Translations under genes and position numbers: made by a program | In this document: positions 8,574 to 17,642 of the stretch, in pieces | How positions within the stretch are numbered: the first letter of the stretch is position 1 | Layout of the letters: every line of letters starts with the position of its first letter | Source of the DNA: Bradyrhizobium sp. CCGUVB1N3 | Lineage (GTDB): Bacteria; Pseudomonadota; Alphaproteobacteria; Rhizobiales; Xanthobacteraceae | Assembly (NCBI RefSeq): GCF_024199925.1 | Contig: NZ_JANADR010000001.1 | Location: forward strand, 5,583,501-5,647,500 | Direction of reading: 5' to 3' | Length of the DNA: 64,000 nucleotides | The notes under the pieces: model-generated | What the model saw: the letters and a program-made list of their open reading frames with translations, nothing else | What the model was told of the DNA's origin: nothing | Databases searched by the model: none

Positions 8574-9722
8574 ATGCCGAGAGAAAACAGGCTAGCGAAT
8601 GATGGGGCTGCGATTTCCGCGGTGATCGACCGGTTCTATAACGCTGCGCTCAATCCGGAGATGTGGCCGTCGGCCTTCGATGCCTACGCTAGGGTCACAG
8701 GCGGTGTTGGTGCTGCATTGTTCTCGCCGGACAGCCCTGACCTCGACATGGCTTATGCCAGCGCGGCGCTGACAAATGCTGTATCGCAATACGGGCTTGG
8801 TTGGCACGCGATCTGCCCGCGCACTCAAGTCGGGATGAGTCCCGCCATGAGCGATCGGATTTGGAGCGACGAGGAGATCTTCTCCGAAGAGCAAGTGAGA
8901 CGATCTCAATTCCACCAGGAATTCTTGCAAGGCTACGGCTTTGGATCGCATCTCTCACTAACGAGCTTGCAAATTGTCCCCGGCAGCACTTTCTTCCTGG
9001 CGAGCCAACGATCGATCTCAGCCGGAGCCGCCTCGGCAGAAGAGCGACATGCAGCGAATGTTTTGTCCTCGCACGCAGTGCGAGCGCTGCAAGTCTATCG
9101 CGGTCTGGTCCGGCCCTCGGTATCGCGCGATCTGCTTGCAGATGTCCTCGCTCATTTGCCGAGCGGCGTCATTGTGACTGATCCGGATGGCAGGGTCGTC
9201 TTCATGAATCGAAGCGCTGAGGCGTTGAAGGGAGATGGTCTGCGCGTCGATCGCGGCCAATTGCTGGCCTCCATGCCCCGCGATCAGGCGAAGCTTCCGC
9301 GCCTGATCAAGGCGACGCTCACGCCTGGCGCCAGTCCAGCGGATGCGCGGCCCATCGGACTGCAGCGTCCTAGCCTCAAGAAGCCCCTTCTTCTCAGAGC
9401 TATCCCGATACGAGCACGCTCGGATCAGCCGCTTCCGCGTATCCTGCGCGGTCTGGATCTCGTGCTGATCACGATTTCTGATCCGGAAGGCGCGCGTCCG
9501 GAAATCCCGCTTGAGGCGCTTGAGGCGTTTGGATTGACCCCAAGCGAGGCCGCCGTCGCGGCGATGCTCGGTACTGGCTGCTCGCCGGGTGAGATTGCGG
9601 AAGCGCGCAAGATCTCCGTGTCGACAGTGCGCACGCACATCCGGCGCATCTACGGCAAACTGCAGGTCACGCGCCAGGGTGAACTCGCGAAGATTGTGTC
9701 GGCGCTCAAGCCGCCCATCTGA
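8574..9722 (+). CDS. LuxR-family transcriptional regulator with PAS-like domain
   Basis: About 382 residues. The N-terminus ('VIDRFYNAALNPEMWPSAFD') is typical of a rhizobial LuxR-type family. Residues ~195-240 resemble a PAS fold ('LPSGVIVTDPDGRVVFMN'). The C-terminal ~65 residues are a GerE/LuxR helix-turn-helix: 'LTPSEAAVAAMLGTGCSPGEIAEARKIS', 'VSTVRTHIRRIYGKLQVTRQ' (in pieces). The ATG at 8574 is chosen because AAAGGCGAGG lies just upstream; an ATG at 8544 is an alternative. The signal and targets are unknown; neighbours suggest control of surface protein genes. Confidence 0.88.
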   Translation: MPRENRLANDGAAISAVIDRFYNAALNPEMWPSAFDAYARVTGGVGAALFSPDSPDLDMAYASAALTNAVSQYGLGWHAICPRTQVGMSPAMSDRIWSDEEIFSEEQVRRSQFHQEFLQGYGFGSHLSLTSLQIVPGSTFFLASQRSISAGAASAEERHAANVLSSHAVRALQVYRGLVRPSVSRDLLADVLAHLPSGVIVTDPDGRVVFMNRSAEALKGDGLRVDRGQLLASMPRDQAKLPRLIKATLTPGASPADARPIGLQRPSLKKPLLLRAIPIRARSDQPLPRILRGLDLVLITISDPEGARPEIPLEALEAFGLTPSEAAVAAMLGTGCSPGEIAEARKISVSTVRTHIRRIYGKLQVTRQGELAKIVSALKPPI

Positions 9723-10353
9723 GTTCGAACGTCTGGTGCAGACGAGGAACAACGGCAAGCACGCTATCTTGCCGGTGGCCATGCCGGCAGAAAGACGGTG
9801 GGACGAGTATCGGCTTGGCGTTCTGAAAAACGGTGAGCCCAAGCGGGTGGCGAGTTGCGCCACCGGTTATACAAAGACGTGCGAGCAATGCGCCGAGCCT
9901 GACGACAACGCCGAAACCAAGGCCGTGGCTCACTCGAACACGAATCCGGAGCCGTCTAACGCGTTGTCGACGCCGCACGCGAGCGGTCTATGGAAATACG
10001 ATCCGGATATTGAGCCAGGGATGACCGATCAGCCGTGGCCAAATGATTGCTTGTTTGCTTCGACTTATCCGCCGCCGCAAGTCAGCCGCACCAATTCGTC
10101 TGGCCAAGAGTGAGGCTCAATAGACCGCTTGGGGTCATTCGTGTCGATATTCTGCGCGGAAAGGACGCCAGAAGGTCGCTAATTCGCACTCTTTCGTAAA
10201 TTGGTGCGCCATTCTCTTATACCATTGAAATATCTATATAATTTCAACCCATTGTCTTTGGAGAGATCTGCGACGGCTCGTTAAGCTCCGGCGAGGAGCG
10301 CTCGGTTCGAGACGTCAAAGATGCTCTCGCAGCATGCCGTTTCCGGATCGTGC
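9723..10353. other. Intergenic region without a supported gene
   Basis: Open frames exist on both strands (for example 9781-10113 on the plus strand) but lack a ribosome-binding site, domain features or clear codon bias. An AT-rich tract at 10195-10260 (TATATAA-like) stands out from the GC-rich background and may hold a promoter. Otherwise nothing is recognised. Confidence 0.35.
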
Positions 10354-10737
10354 TCAAAAGAGCCGATAGTGGCATTGAAAGAACTGAAACAGATCGATGA
10401 CCTCAGCGGCATGGTGTTGATTGAGGTCGGCGATCAAGGCGTTGATCTCGTTGGCGCCAGCGAACTCGGCACTATAAGTACCATCGTTGTTTTTTTCGAT
10501 GCGGCCGGCGCCCGGCAACGATCGCACGAAAGCGAGCGAGCGCGCCTCGTCTCTGGTTGTTGGCTTGAACTTGATCTTCGCGCTGTTGCAGGGCGGATTG
10601 TTGGCGATCGCCGGATTGGCCGAAAGTTGCGAAGACCAGGCGCATGCGAGCAAGAGGCAGAGCAAACCCCACGCACCCGACCGAAATGAGGTCCCTGGCC
10701 GTGCTTGCGCAAGATCGCCGCCGATAGACGTGTCCAT
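10354..10737 (-). CDS. Small secreted hypothetical protein
   Basis: A 127-residue frame starting at ATG 10737. A hydrophobic segment ('WGLLCLLLACAWSS') followed by an Ala-rich stretch is a plausible signal peptide, giving a mature part of ~85 residues with 'DGTYSAEFAGANEINALIADLNQHH'-like sequence and two cysteines. The amino-acid composition is more natural than that of the overlapping frames. No family is recognised and no neighbours suggest a role, so this is a moderate-confidence gene. Confidence 0.42.
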   Translation of the reverse strand: MDTSIGGDLAQARPGTSFRSGAWGLLCLLLACAWSSQLSANPAIANNPPCNSAKIKFKPTTRDEARSLAFVRSLPGAGRIEKNNDGTYSAEFAGANEINALIADLNQHHAAEVIDLFQFFQCHYRLF

Positions 10738-11143
10738 TCTGTTCTTGTCCCTGCAATTCCTGGCCTGCCGCCAAAGGCTTTACCGCCATGCTTGGTCGCA
10801 AGTCGCCCTTTTCGGGTTCGAACACGGACGAGGGCGGCGCGCAGGATGGGTTGAGCTCTCGCGAAACCCATCGTTCCTCGGAACGATATCCCGACCAAGC
10901 ATCGTCGTAACTTCGTCCGCGAAGCATGATGCTCACACCGCTTGGACACTGCTGGCGAGAACGTCGCACGCTAGCGGCTGATCAATTCGGCATTCTTAGG
11001 TGGCATTTCGCGGATTTGCCAATGATAGGTTTCGCAACGGCTCTGGATGATAATTGACTCGGTCAAAACGGAATAGATCGGTAGTTTGAACCGCCTGTTG
11101 CATTCGGGCGACACAGGCAAGCCCCCACGAAAAGGACGTCTTA
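10738..11143. other. Intergenic region without a supported gene
   Basis: Several overlapping frames on both strands show arginine/proline/serine-rich composition typical of shadow frames in GC-rich DNA. No RNA gene or strong hairpin was recognised. The right end should contain the promoter of the AraC gene that starts at 11144. Confidence 0.3.
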
Positions 11144-12133
11144 GTGACCTCGCCTTCGATCGATTTTGCGCCCATCCGCTTCTCCACCGACGATTTATCC
11201 CAGCACGATCGGTTGGCGCACTGGCGCGAGGTGAGTGGACGGACAATCATGAAAATGGACATGGAGCCGTTGGGCGACGAACCTTTTCGCTGTTCGGCAG
11301 CCTTGCGCATGCTGCCCGGCCTTGCGATCGCGGCGCTCAAGAGCACACCGAACCGCCTGACGCGCACGCGCGGGTTGGTGGCCGACGGCAATGATGATCT
11401 CGTTCTCGCCATTCCAACTCATGGCGCCACAATGATATCGGCGCATAGCCGCGAAGCGACACTTCAGCGTGGTGACGCGACGCTTTTTTCAAGCGCCGAT
11501 CCAAGCTCGAGCATCATCCCCATGACCTCGAGTTTTCTTAGCCTGGCAATTCCGGTCGCGAGACTGGCGCCACTGATCTCCAACCTGGATGCGGCGCTGG
11601 GGTCGGCGATTCCCGCGAACGTCGAGGCCCTCCGTCTTCTGGTCGGCTATCTCGAATCGCTGCAGGCGGATATGGCGTTATCTTCTCCGGAGCTGAGCCG
11701 GCTCGTGGTGAAGCAGGTTTACGATCTCGTAGCGCTGGCAATCGGCCCGACGCGTGATGCCGCGGAAATAGCTGGAGGGCGCGGCGTCCGGGCCGCGCGG
11801 CTGCGAGCCATCCAATCCGACATCGCAACGAATGCCGCTACGCAAAGTTTTTCGATCGAGGGCCTCGCCGCGCGTCATCGCATTTCGCCGCGATATATCC
11901 GACGGTTGTTCGAAGGCACCGGCACAACGGTCATTGAATTCGTGGTGGCCCAACGCCTCGCGCACGCGCACCGCATGCTGAGCGACGCGCAATACGACGA
12001 ACGCACCATCAGTTCGATTGCCTTCGATGCTGGATTCAGCGACTTGTCCTATTTTAACCGGTGCTTTCGCCAACGGTACGGTGCCACCCCGTCAGACATT
12101 CGCGCCGGTGTGCGACCAACTGACATGACATGA
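11144..12133 (+). CDS. AraC-family transcriptional regulator
   Basis: A 329-residue protein from a GTG start at 11144 with AAAGGA seven bases upstream. The N-terminal ~200 residues match the AraC_binding_2 domain ('HDRLAHWREVSGRTIMKMDME'-type beginning). The C-terminus holds both AraC helix-turn-helices: 'FSIEGLAARHRISPRYIRRLFE', then 'ISSIAFDAGFSDLSYFNRCFRQRYGATPSDIRAG' (in pieces). The protein is similar in architecture to the AraC gene at 7178-8140, so they are paralogues. It reads toward the autotransporter remnant at 12335-12545. Target genes are unknown. Confidence 0.9.
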   Translation: MTSPSIDFAPIRFSTDDLSQHDRLAHWREVSGRTIMKMDMEPLGDEPFRCSAALRMLPGLAIAALKSTPNRLTRTRGLVADGNDDLVLAIPTHGATMISAHSREATLQRGDATLFSSADPSSSIIPMTSSFLSLAIPVARLAPLISNLDAALGSAIPANVEALRLLVGYLESLQADMALSSPELSRLVVKQVYDLVALAIGPTRDAAEIAGGRGVRAARLRAIQSDIATNAATQSFSIEGLAARHRISPRYIRRLFEGTGTTVIEFVVAQRLAHAHRMLSDAQYDERTISSIAFDAGFSDLSYFNRCFRQRYGATPSDIRAGVRPTDMT

Positions 12134-12334
12134 TCATAGGACGGACCGGCACTTCGTTGCACGGAAGCTCTCGGCCAACAGGTCAAGGCCAGCGTCGTTG
12201 AACGGTATCCATTTCACAACAGCGCATGCGGCCTGATGGTAGCAAGCGATGTTCCGGCCGCTATCGGCGCGGCGAGCTGGCGGCACGACAGCAAGACTCG
12301 ATCGGGGGCTGGACCGACCGAGTCTTTCGCCGCC

Positions 12335-12545
12335 GTCCTCACCAGCTCGCCTTCGGCGCCCCCATGCCGGAATAGCTCTGGCCGAGGTTGGAGAATCCGC
12401 CCGACGCGCGCGCCGACACTTCCCACGTGCGATTGAGCGCGAGGCGTGAGCCGAGATCGAGCCGCGCGGCATCACTGAGGCAGTGTTGAATTTCGAACGA
12501 CCCTCGCATTCCATTGCGGCTGCGCCAGACGCCGCGTGACTGTTC
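12335..12545 (-). pseudogene. Autotransporter C-terminal remnant with internal deletion
   Basis: Minus-strand translation from about 12480 to 12341 gives 'SDAARLDLGSRLALNRTWEV' followed by 'SARASGGFSNLGQSY' and ends 'KASW-stop', clearly homologous to the last strands of the barrels at 15114-17642 and 17923-20424 (which end 'SLKVSW'). Just upstream, in a different phase, 'LAQPQWNA' matches 'LVQPQWNAW' that lies about 240 residues earlier in the intact barrels. So most of the barrel is deleted and the frame lost. This is the scrap of another member of the same autotransporter family. Confidence 0.72.
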
Positions 12546-12666
12546 GGAAACCTGCTGCGGCGGAAAAGCATCTGGGCGATGGCGACGGGTTACGGAAAAA
12601 ACGTGACCATGAAGAAAAACCCAGATGATGCCGGAGCTTGATAGGCATCAAATCAGTACCGAGCAA

Positions 12667-13321
12667 CTATCGGCCACCAAACTTATAGGCAAGCCCAATC
12701 GTGACAGCGGATGTCCGCAGTCTCGTGGTCGCGAAAACTTCGTCGGTGTTCGTATTCAGAAAGTAAGAGCTTTTGAAAGTTCCCAAATCCGAATAGCGAT
12801 ACTCCGCGCGGGCGAGCCAATTGCCTGTCACCACTCCTTCCACGCCGCCACCAACGGTCCATCCCTGAAATATCTTTGAGCTACTCTCCGTCCGGTTTGC
12901 CCAGCACCAGCGGGAATTGGGAGGGGGGCAAACCAAGGTATTTTTCTCTTCCTGAAAGGCGAAACCGCCAGTGCCGTAAATCAAGATAGTGGGGGTCGCC
13001 AAGAAGCCTACTCGCCCACGTATGCTTCCGTTCCAGCGTTGTTCCACCGTGGTCATATCTCCCAACGGAGTACTGCTGCCGAGAGGACCATATACGGTGC
13101 CGGGAATATAATTCAGCGATCTTTTGGAATTGAAACCCGTTCCTAGATCGCCTTCGACACCGACAACCACGCTCGAAAGTTGGACGTTATAGCCGCCGTA
13201 GCTTGCGAAACGTAACGTGTTTGAATCGAGGGTTGCCGTCGGCCCCCCTAGCCCCAAACGATGAGCCGCCGCGGGCGTGCGAGCAGGATTAGAGCTGGCT
13301 CCGCAAATTCGGACAGTAGCT
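12667..13321 (-). pseudogene. Outer-membrane porin (Omp25/31-like), C-terminal part, cut by IS element
   Basis: About 215 residues in frame up to the IS boundary. They show alternating beta-strand patterns of the small outer-membrane beta-barrel family: 'GYNVQLSSVVVGVEGDLG', 'WNGSIRGRVGFLATPTILIYGTGGFAF', 'GWTVGGGVEGVVTGNWLARAEYRYSDLG' (in pieces), ending 'TIGLAYKFGGR'. No start codon or signal peptide belongs to this part; the matching N-terminal piece lies beyond the insertion at 14616-14853. An artificial longer frame runs on into the IS DNA and should not be taken as the gene. Confidence 0.82.
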
Positions 13322-13378
13322 TGAGTGGATTTTCTGCCTGAGAGCGGCGAGGCTTCTTGCCGCGAATCAGGAGCGAAG

Positions 13379-13684
13379 ATGACGAAGAGGAGTCGCCGGA
13401 CGCATTCTCCGGCATTCAAGGCAAAGGTGGCTTTGGCGGCCGTGAAGGGGGAGAAGACGTTGGCCGAGCTGGCGCAATTGTTTGATGTCCATCCGAACCA
13501 GATCACGACCTGGAAGACCCAACTCCTGGAAGGCGCCGCCGGAGTGTTTGGGCAGGACAACGGACCGGCCGAGGCGCCGGTCGATTTGAAGGCGTTACAT
13601 GCCAAGATCGGCGAGCTTGCGTTGGAGAACGATTTTTTGTCCGGCGCGCTCACCAAGGCGGGCCTGCTGAGCGCAAAGCGATGA
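13379..13684 (+). CDS. IS3-family transposase OrfA
   Basis: About 101 residues from ATG 13379 with an AGGAG-like site upstream. 'SPAFKAKVALAAVKGEKTLAELAQLFDVHPNQITTWK' (in short pieces) is the N-terminal helix-turn-helix of IS3 OrfA proteins, followed by a leucine-heptad region ('LHAKIGELALENDFL') used for multimerisation. It binds the terminal repeats. Its stop overlaps the start of OrfB (ATGA), which fits coupled translation or programmed frameshifting to an OrfAB fusion. Confidence 0.92.
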   Translation: MTKRSRRTHSPAFKAKVALAAVKGEKTLAELAQLFDVHPNQITTWKTQLLEGAAGVFGQDNGPAEAPVDLKALHAKIGELALENDFLSGALTKAGLLSAKR

Positions 13685-14508
13685 TCGACCGCGACCATGA
13701 TCTGTCTGTCGTGCGCCAGGCGAAGGTCCTGAACCTTGCCCGCAGTACGGTTTACTATGAACCTCGGCCGGTTTCGGCCGAGGACCTTGTCTTGATGCGC
13801 CGGCTCGATGAGCTGCACCTCGATTATCCCTTCGCAGGGGCGCGCATGCTGCGATCGCTGTTGCAGCGTGAGGGCATGCAGATTGGCCGCCGCCACGTCG
13901 CGACGCTGATGAAGCGCATGGGGATCGAGGCGATCTATCGCCGTCCGAACACGAGCAAGCCCGCACCGGGCCACAAGATCTACCCGTACCTATTGCGCGG
14001 ATTGAAGATCGAGCGGCCGAACCAGGTCTGGGCAATGGACATCAGCTACATTCCGATGCGACGTGGATTCGTCTACCTCGCGGCGGTCGTCGATGTGTTC
14101 AGCCGACGGGTGTTGGTCCATCGCGTATCGATCACGATGGAGACGATATTCTGCGTCGAAGCGCTCCAGGAGGCGTTGGCGAAGCACGGCAGGCCCGAGA
14201 TCTTCAACACGGATCAGGGTAGCCAGTTCACCAGCCTCGACTTCACCGGCGTGCTGCTGGACGCGAACATCGCCATCAGCATGGACGGCAAGGGTGCCTG
14301 GCGCGACAACGTGTTCGTCGAGCGGCTGTGGCGCACTGTCAAATACGAGGAAGTCTATCTGCGTGCTTACGACAGCGTGCTCGAGGCGCGAGCATCGATT
14401 TCCAAATATCTGGCGTTCTACAACCGAGGACGTCCTCACTCGAGCCTTGACGAACGCACGCCCGACGAGGCTTACTTCGGCGCGCAAACGATGGTGACGG
14501 CCGCATGA
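13681..14508 (+). CDS. IS3-family transposase OrfB (DDE integrase core)
   Basis: A 275-residue protein with an N-terminal HTH_21 region ('LHLDYPFAGARMLRSLLQREG') and an rve integrase core. The catalytic triad is visible as D in 'VWAMDISYIP', D in 'FNTDQGSQF' and E in 'NVFVERLWRTVKYEEVY'. The C-terminus 'YNRGRPHSSLDERTPDEAYF' is the standard IS3 ending. The frame is intact, so the element could still be active. Confidence 0.95.
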   Translation: MIDRDHDLSVVRQAKVLNLARSTVYYEPRPVSAEDLVLMRRLDELHLDYPFAGARMLRSLLQREGMQIGRRHVATLMKRMGIEAIYRRPNTSKPAPGHKIYPYLLRGLKIERPNQVWAMDISYIPMRRGFVYLAAVVDVFSRRVLVHRVSITMETIFCVEALQEALAKHGRPEIFNTDQGSQFTSLDFTGVLLDANIAISMDGKGAWRDNVFVERLWRTVKYEEVYLRAYDSVLEARASISKYLAFYNRGRPHSSLDERTPDEAYFGAQTMVTAA

Positions 14509-14615
14509 TCGTCGCCAACGATTTTGCTGCGGCTCTGGTCGGGCTTACGCCCTCCCGACGCCACAGCAAAATCGTAAAGCCCCGCCTTCAGCATAACCCG
14601 GCAGGAATCCACTTA

Positions 14616-14853
14616 ATTTTCGCGGGGCGCTGTCCAAACAACCGGGGCCAGCTCTATTTCCGATTTCGGTCGTTTCCCAATCGGTCTGGTCCCGTTGCCA
14701 GCCCAATCCCGCTCCCAAATAAAATCCTGTCCAGTTGTAAGCTGGATCAATAATCGCCGGTGCCCTGGTGTAGGTCCGCGTCGGGAGATCGGCGGCGGTT
14801 GCCGGTGCGCTCAGCGCAGCAATTGCACCCAAGGTGAGCAACAGTTTCTTCAT
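14616..14853 (-). pseudogene. Outer-membrane porin (Omp25/31-like), N-terminal part, cut by IS element
   Basis: Starts with ATG at 14853 and a clear signal peptide ('MKKLLLTLGAIAALSAPATA'), then 'DLPTRTYTRAPAII' and 'YNWTGFYLGAGLGW', the hallmark start of rhizobial Omp25/31-type barrels. The frame enters the IS at 14615 after about 79 residues. Together with 12667-13321 it reconstitutes one porin of roughly 290 residues, so the insertion inactivated it. Confidence 0.85.
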
Positions 14854-15113
14854 ACCAAATCCTTCAGCTAAGTTTAAAGAGAAGACCCAAGCCCGTTGAC
14901 CTCTGTCTAACAGGCCATTCCCATATCTCGCCGGAAGTCTCGCGATCGAAGCAGCCGTCGCTTGCAAACTGGCCTGACAAGACGCAACTGTCTCGGTCCG
15001 GCCGGAACGGGGCATCGGCTCATACCGCACAGCAGCGGTTTCTCGGCTGGTCGTGGCCCTTGCGCCACCATTGCCGGGCGGCATTGTCTGGCGATGCCTT
15101 GACGGGTTCTTCC
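14854..15113. other. Promoter region of the interrupted porin and tail of the autotransporter
   Basis: No supported gene. It should hold the porin promoter and the 3' region of the autotransporter gene that is transcribed leftwards. No hairpin with T-run was recognised. Confidence 0.3.
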
Positions 15114-17642
15114 TCACCAGCTCACCTTCAGCGATCCCGTGCCGGCATAGCTCTGACCGAGCCTTGAGAATTCGCCGGTGAAACGCGCGGACAGCTCCGA
15201 CCAGCTGTTCAGGGCGAGGCGCGAGCCCAACTCGACCCGTGCGGCGTCGGAGGCCGCGCGCGCGCCTTCGACGGTGAACGCGGGAACCGGCAACGCGATC
15301 ATCGTCGCCGTGACGTCGCGGGTCGGCGAGAACTCGTGCACCCAGGCAACGTTGGCGAACGGCATCCACATCATGCCGTTGCCGACGTTGAACCGGCCGT
15401 CGAACTTGGTGCCGACGAAGACCGGCAGCGAGGAGACGTTGTGCGCAGCGTAGCTCAAGCCCAGCACGCCGGGTCCTGTGCCCGCGACGCTGGTCTCGGT
15501 GTAACCGGCCTGCCAGAGACGCGCGGCCTGCACGGCGGCGAACGGCGTCACTGAGACGGCAGCGAAGTCGTAGCTGCGGCCGACCTCGAGCCGCCCGCCG
15601 AGCTGGTCGCTGCCGAACGATCCCTTGGCGATCTCGTCAGCGCCGATGCCGGTGATGGTGCGCGTGGTGGAGTTGTTGAAATGGCTGTAGGCGAGCTGCG
15701 CCGAAACGTAAGTCGCGCCGAACTTCTGCATCGCATAGGCGCCGACATGCGCGCCGTCGACCCGGCCCGAGGTGGCGCGATCGTCGACATTGAAGCTCGC
15801 GCTGGAGCCGCCGACGGCGAGGCCGACGAGCAGGTCGGGACCAAAGAGATGATCGACGCCGGCCGATCCGCCCGCGATGCGATCGTTGAAGCTCGCGCTG
15901 CCGGTGGTCGCGTTGCCGTTCAGCGACTGCCCAGCGCCGAAGCCTGCGGCCCAGGCATTCCATTGCGGCTGCACCAGCGGCGGTGCCTTCAGCGCGTTGA
16001 ACGCCGAGGTGACGGGGCGTTCCGAGGCGTAGCCAAGCGCACCCGCGCCCGCGGCGCCGCGGTGCCCCGTGCGCCACGCGTCCATCTGGCCGTCCATGGT
16101 CTGGCCAAACAGGGAGCCTGCGGCAAAGGCGGTGTTTTGCGTGCCGCTGGTGCCCTCGCCCGAGAGCTGGTCGAGCACGCGCACGGAGCCTGCCTGCAAT
16201 AACTGCGTAAAGAACGTCGCAGCGCTACCGGTCAGCGCGGTCGAATAACCGGCTTCGAGCGCGTTGCCGACCGCGCGCTGGTTCTGGGTCTCGCCTGCAA
16301 CTGCACCGAAGCTTTGGCGCGTCAGGGTCACGTCGACGGAAGCGGCGTTATAGGTCGCGGTCGCGTTGAAGAAGGCCGACGACGAGGTGACGGTGGCGAA
16401 CTGACCGACGACGGACGTGCTGCCCGCGGGGATCAACAAGCCACTCGCGAGGACATTCGTGTAGGTGGTCGACGACTGATAGAGCCCCGGCTGCAGCGCG
16501 ACGCGCAAGGTGCCGTCAAGGTTGGCCTGACCGTTCACCCACATGCCGTCGTGGAGCCCAGCCGCGTCGACGCGCAGCGCGAGCGTGCCCTGCGCCGTCT
16601 GAGTAAAGGTGCCCCCGAAGTTCAGATTATTCGCCGCAAGCGCCGTTCCCGGATCGGTGATCGTGATCAACCCGGCATTGGTCAGGCTATTGCTGACGCC
16701 AAGAACATAAATCCTGCCGTCCAACGTACCGTTGTTGGTGATCGTGGTGCCGCCCGTGCCGTAGGAGAACAGCGAGGCGCCGTCGACGCCGCCTTTGATC
16801 GTGCCATTGTTGGTGATTGTATCGTTTATGCTTACGATAGTGACCGCCATGCCGACGGCGCCGGTCGCGCTGATGGTGCCGGCGTTGGTCACGGTGCTGC
16901 CGTCGCCAAACATGACGACGCCGGTGCCTTGAAAACCAGCCGCCGTGATCGTGCCGGTGTTGCCGAGCGTACTGCTGTAGTCCAGGATCACGCCCGCACC
17001 GCCGGTACCGGCGCTGCCGCCGACGGTGATGCTGCCGGAATTCTGGATGGTGTTGCCGTTGCCGTTGCCCCAGATGCCGTACGAGTTCGCGCCGGTCAGG
17101 GTGATGGTACCGGAATTTATAACCGTGCTGCCGGTGTTGAGAATAGAAATACCGTTGCCAGACGCCGCCGTCCCGCTGATCGAGCCGCTGTTGGACACCG
17201 TGTTGTTGCCCAGCACGATCACGCCCCTGGAATGGGAGCCGATCGAAATCGTGCCCGCGTTGGTGAAGACGTTGCTGCTCCCCCCAAACATGGCATAGCT
17301 ATTGTCGCCGACCGAGATGGCGCCATTGTTGACCGCGGTGTTGCCGTCGCCGAGACTGACGGCATTCTGGCCTGCGCCGACCGTGATCGAGGCGCCCGAC
17401 TGCACCGTCAGCGCCAGATTGTTTTCGACACCGGTGCCGAAGCCGGTGTTGGTTGCCCCGCTGCAGGTCACGGTGCTGCCCGACTGCACGCAGGCGGCAG
17501 CGGCCTGGCCGGAGGGGATCATGACCGCCGCAAGCAATGAGAGCGGGAACGAGGCGGTGAGTGTCAGCGGTCGCATGCGAAGAGCCGATTGGGGCAGGTG
17601 CATCGCCTTCATCCGCCTAACGTCACGTCTCGTTTTCATCAT
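15114..17642 (-). CDS. Autotransporter outer-membrane beta-barrel protein (842 aa)
   Basis: The N-terminus is long and basic before a hydrophobic segment ending 'GQAAA', giving an extended signal peptide. The passenger (~50-440) begins 'CVQSGSTVTCSGATNTGFG' and is built of 'NTGTI...G..VTNAGTIS' beta-helix repeats. The last ~280 residues form a PF03797-type autotransporter barrel ('QPQWNAWAAGFGAGQSL', 'GAHVGAYAMQKFGATYVSAQ') ending 'SLKVSW'. It would be secreted through the outer membrane by the type V route. The barrel DNA is nearly identical to that of the neighbour at 17923-20424, for instance across ~15660-15900 versus ~18470-18715. A structured leader at 17643-17815 precedes the start. 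Confidence 0.93.
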   Translation of the reverse strand: MMKTRRDVRRMKAMHLPQSALRMRPLTLTASFPLSLLAAVMIPSGQAAAACVQSGSTVTCSGATNTGFGTGVENNLALTVQSGASITVGAGQNAVSLGDGNTAVNNGAISVGDNSYAMFGGSSNVFTNAGTISIGSHSRGVIVLGNNTVSNSGSISGTAASGNGISILNTGSTVINSGTITLTGANSYGIWGNGNGNTIQNSGSITVGGSAGTGGAGVILDYSSTLGNTGTITAAGFQGTGVVMFGDGSTVTNAGTISATGAVGMAVTIVSINDTITNNGTIKGGVDGASLFSYGTGGTTITNNGTLDGRIYVLGVSNSLTNAGLITITDPGTALAANNLNFGGTFTQTAQGTLALRVDAAGLHDGMWVNGQANLDGTLRVALQPGLYQSSTTYTNVLASGLLIPAGSTSVVGQFATVTSSSAFFNATATYNAASVDVTLTRQSFGAVAGETQNQRAVGNALEAGYSTALTGSAATFFTQLLQAGSVRVLDQLSGEGTSGTQNTAFAAGSLFGQTMDGQMDAWRTGHRGAAGAGALGYASERPVTSAFNALKAPPLVQPQWNAWAAGFGAGQSLNGNATTGSASFNDRIAGGSAGVDHLFGPDLLVGLAVGGSSASFNVDDRATSGRVDGAHVGAYAMQKFGATYVSAQLAYSHFNNSTTRTITGIGADEIAKGSFGSDQLGGRLEVGRSYDFAAVSVTPFAAVQAARLWQAGYTETSVAGTGPGVLGLSYAAHNVSSLPVFVGTKFDGRFNVGNGMMWMPFANVAWVHEFSPTRDVTATMIALPVPAFTVEGARAASDAARVELGSRLALNSWSELSARFTGEFSRLGQSYAGTGSLKVSW

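Larger units (their letters stand above)
13322..14615 (+). mobile_element. IS3-family insertion sequence
   Basis: Two overlapping transposase frames lie between imperfect terminal inverted repeats: left TGAGTGGATTTTCTGCC from 13322, right end reading TAAGTGGATTCCTGCC inward from 14615. The size of about 1.29 kb fits the IS3 family. The element splits a porin gene. No clear 3-4 bp target duplication is visible at these borders (GCT on the left, ATT on the right), so either the ends are off by some bases or the flanks have changed. Confidence 0.85.

Noticed and set aside
9781..10113. Small plus-strand gene after the LuxR-type regulator
   Set aside because: No ribosome-binding site, domain or compositional support; it might still be real, but the evidence is too weak.
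12667..13974. A 435-codon minus-strand frame running from the porin through the IS element
   Set aside because: The right part is antisense to the transposase genes; only 12667-13321 is porin sequence.
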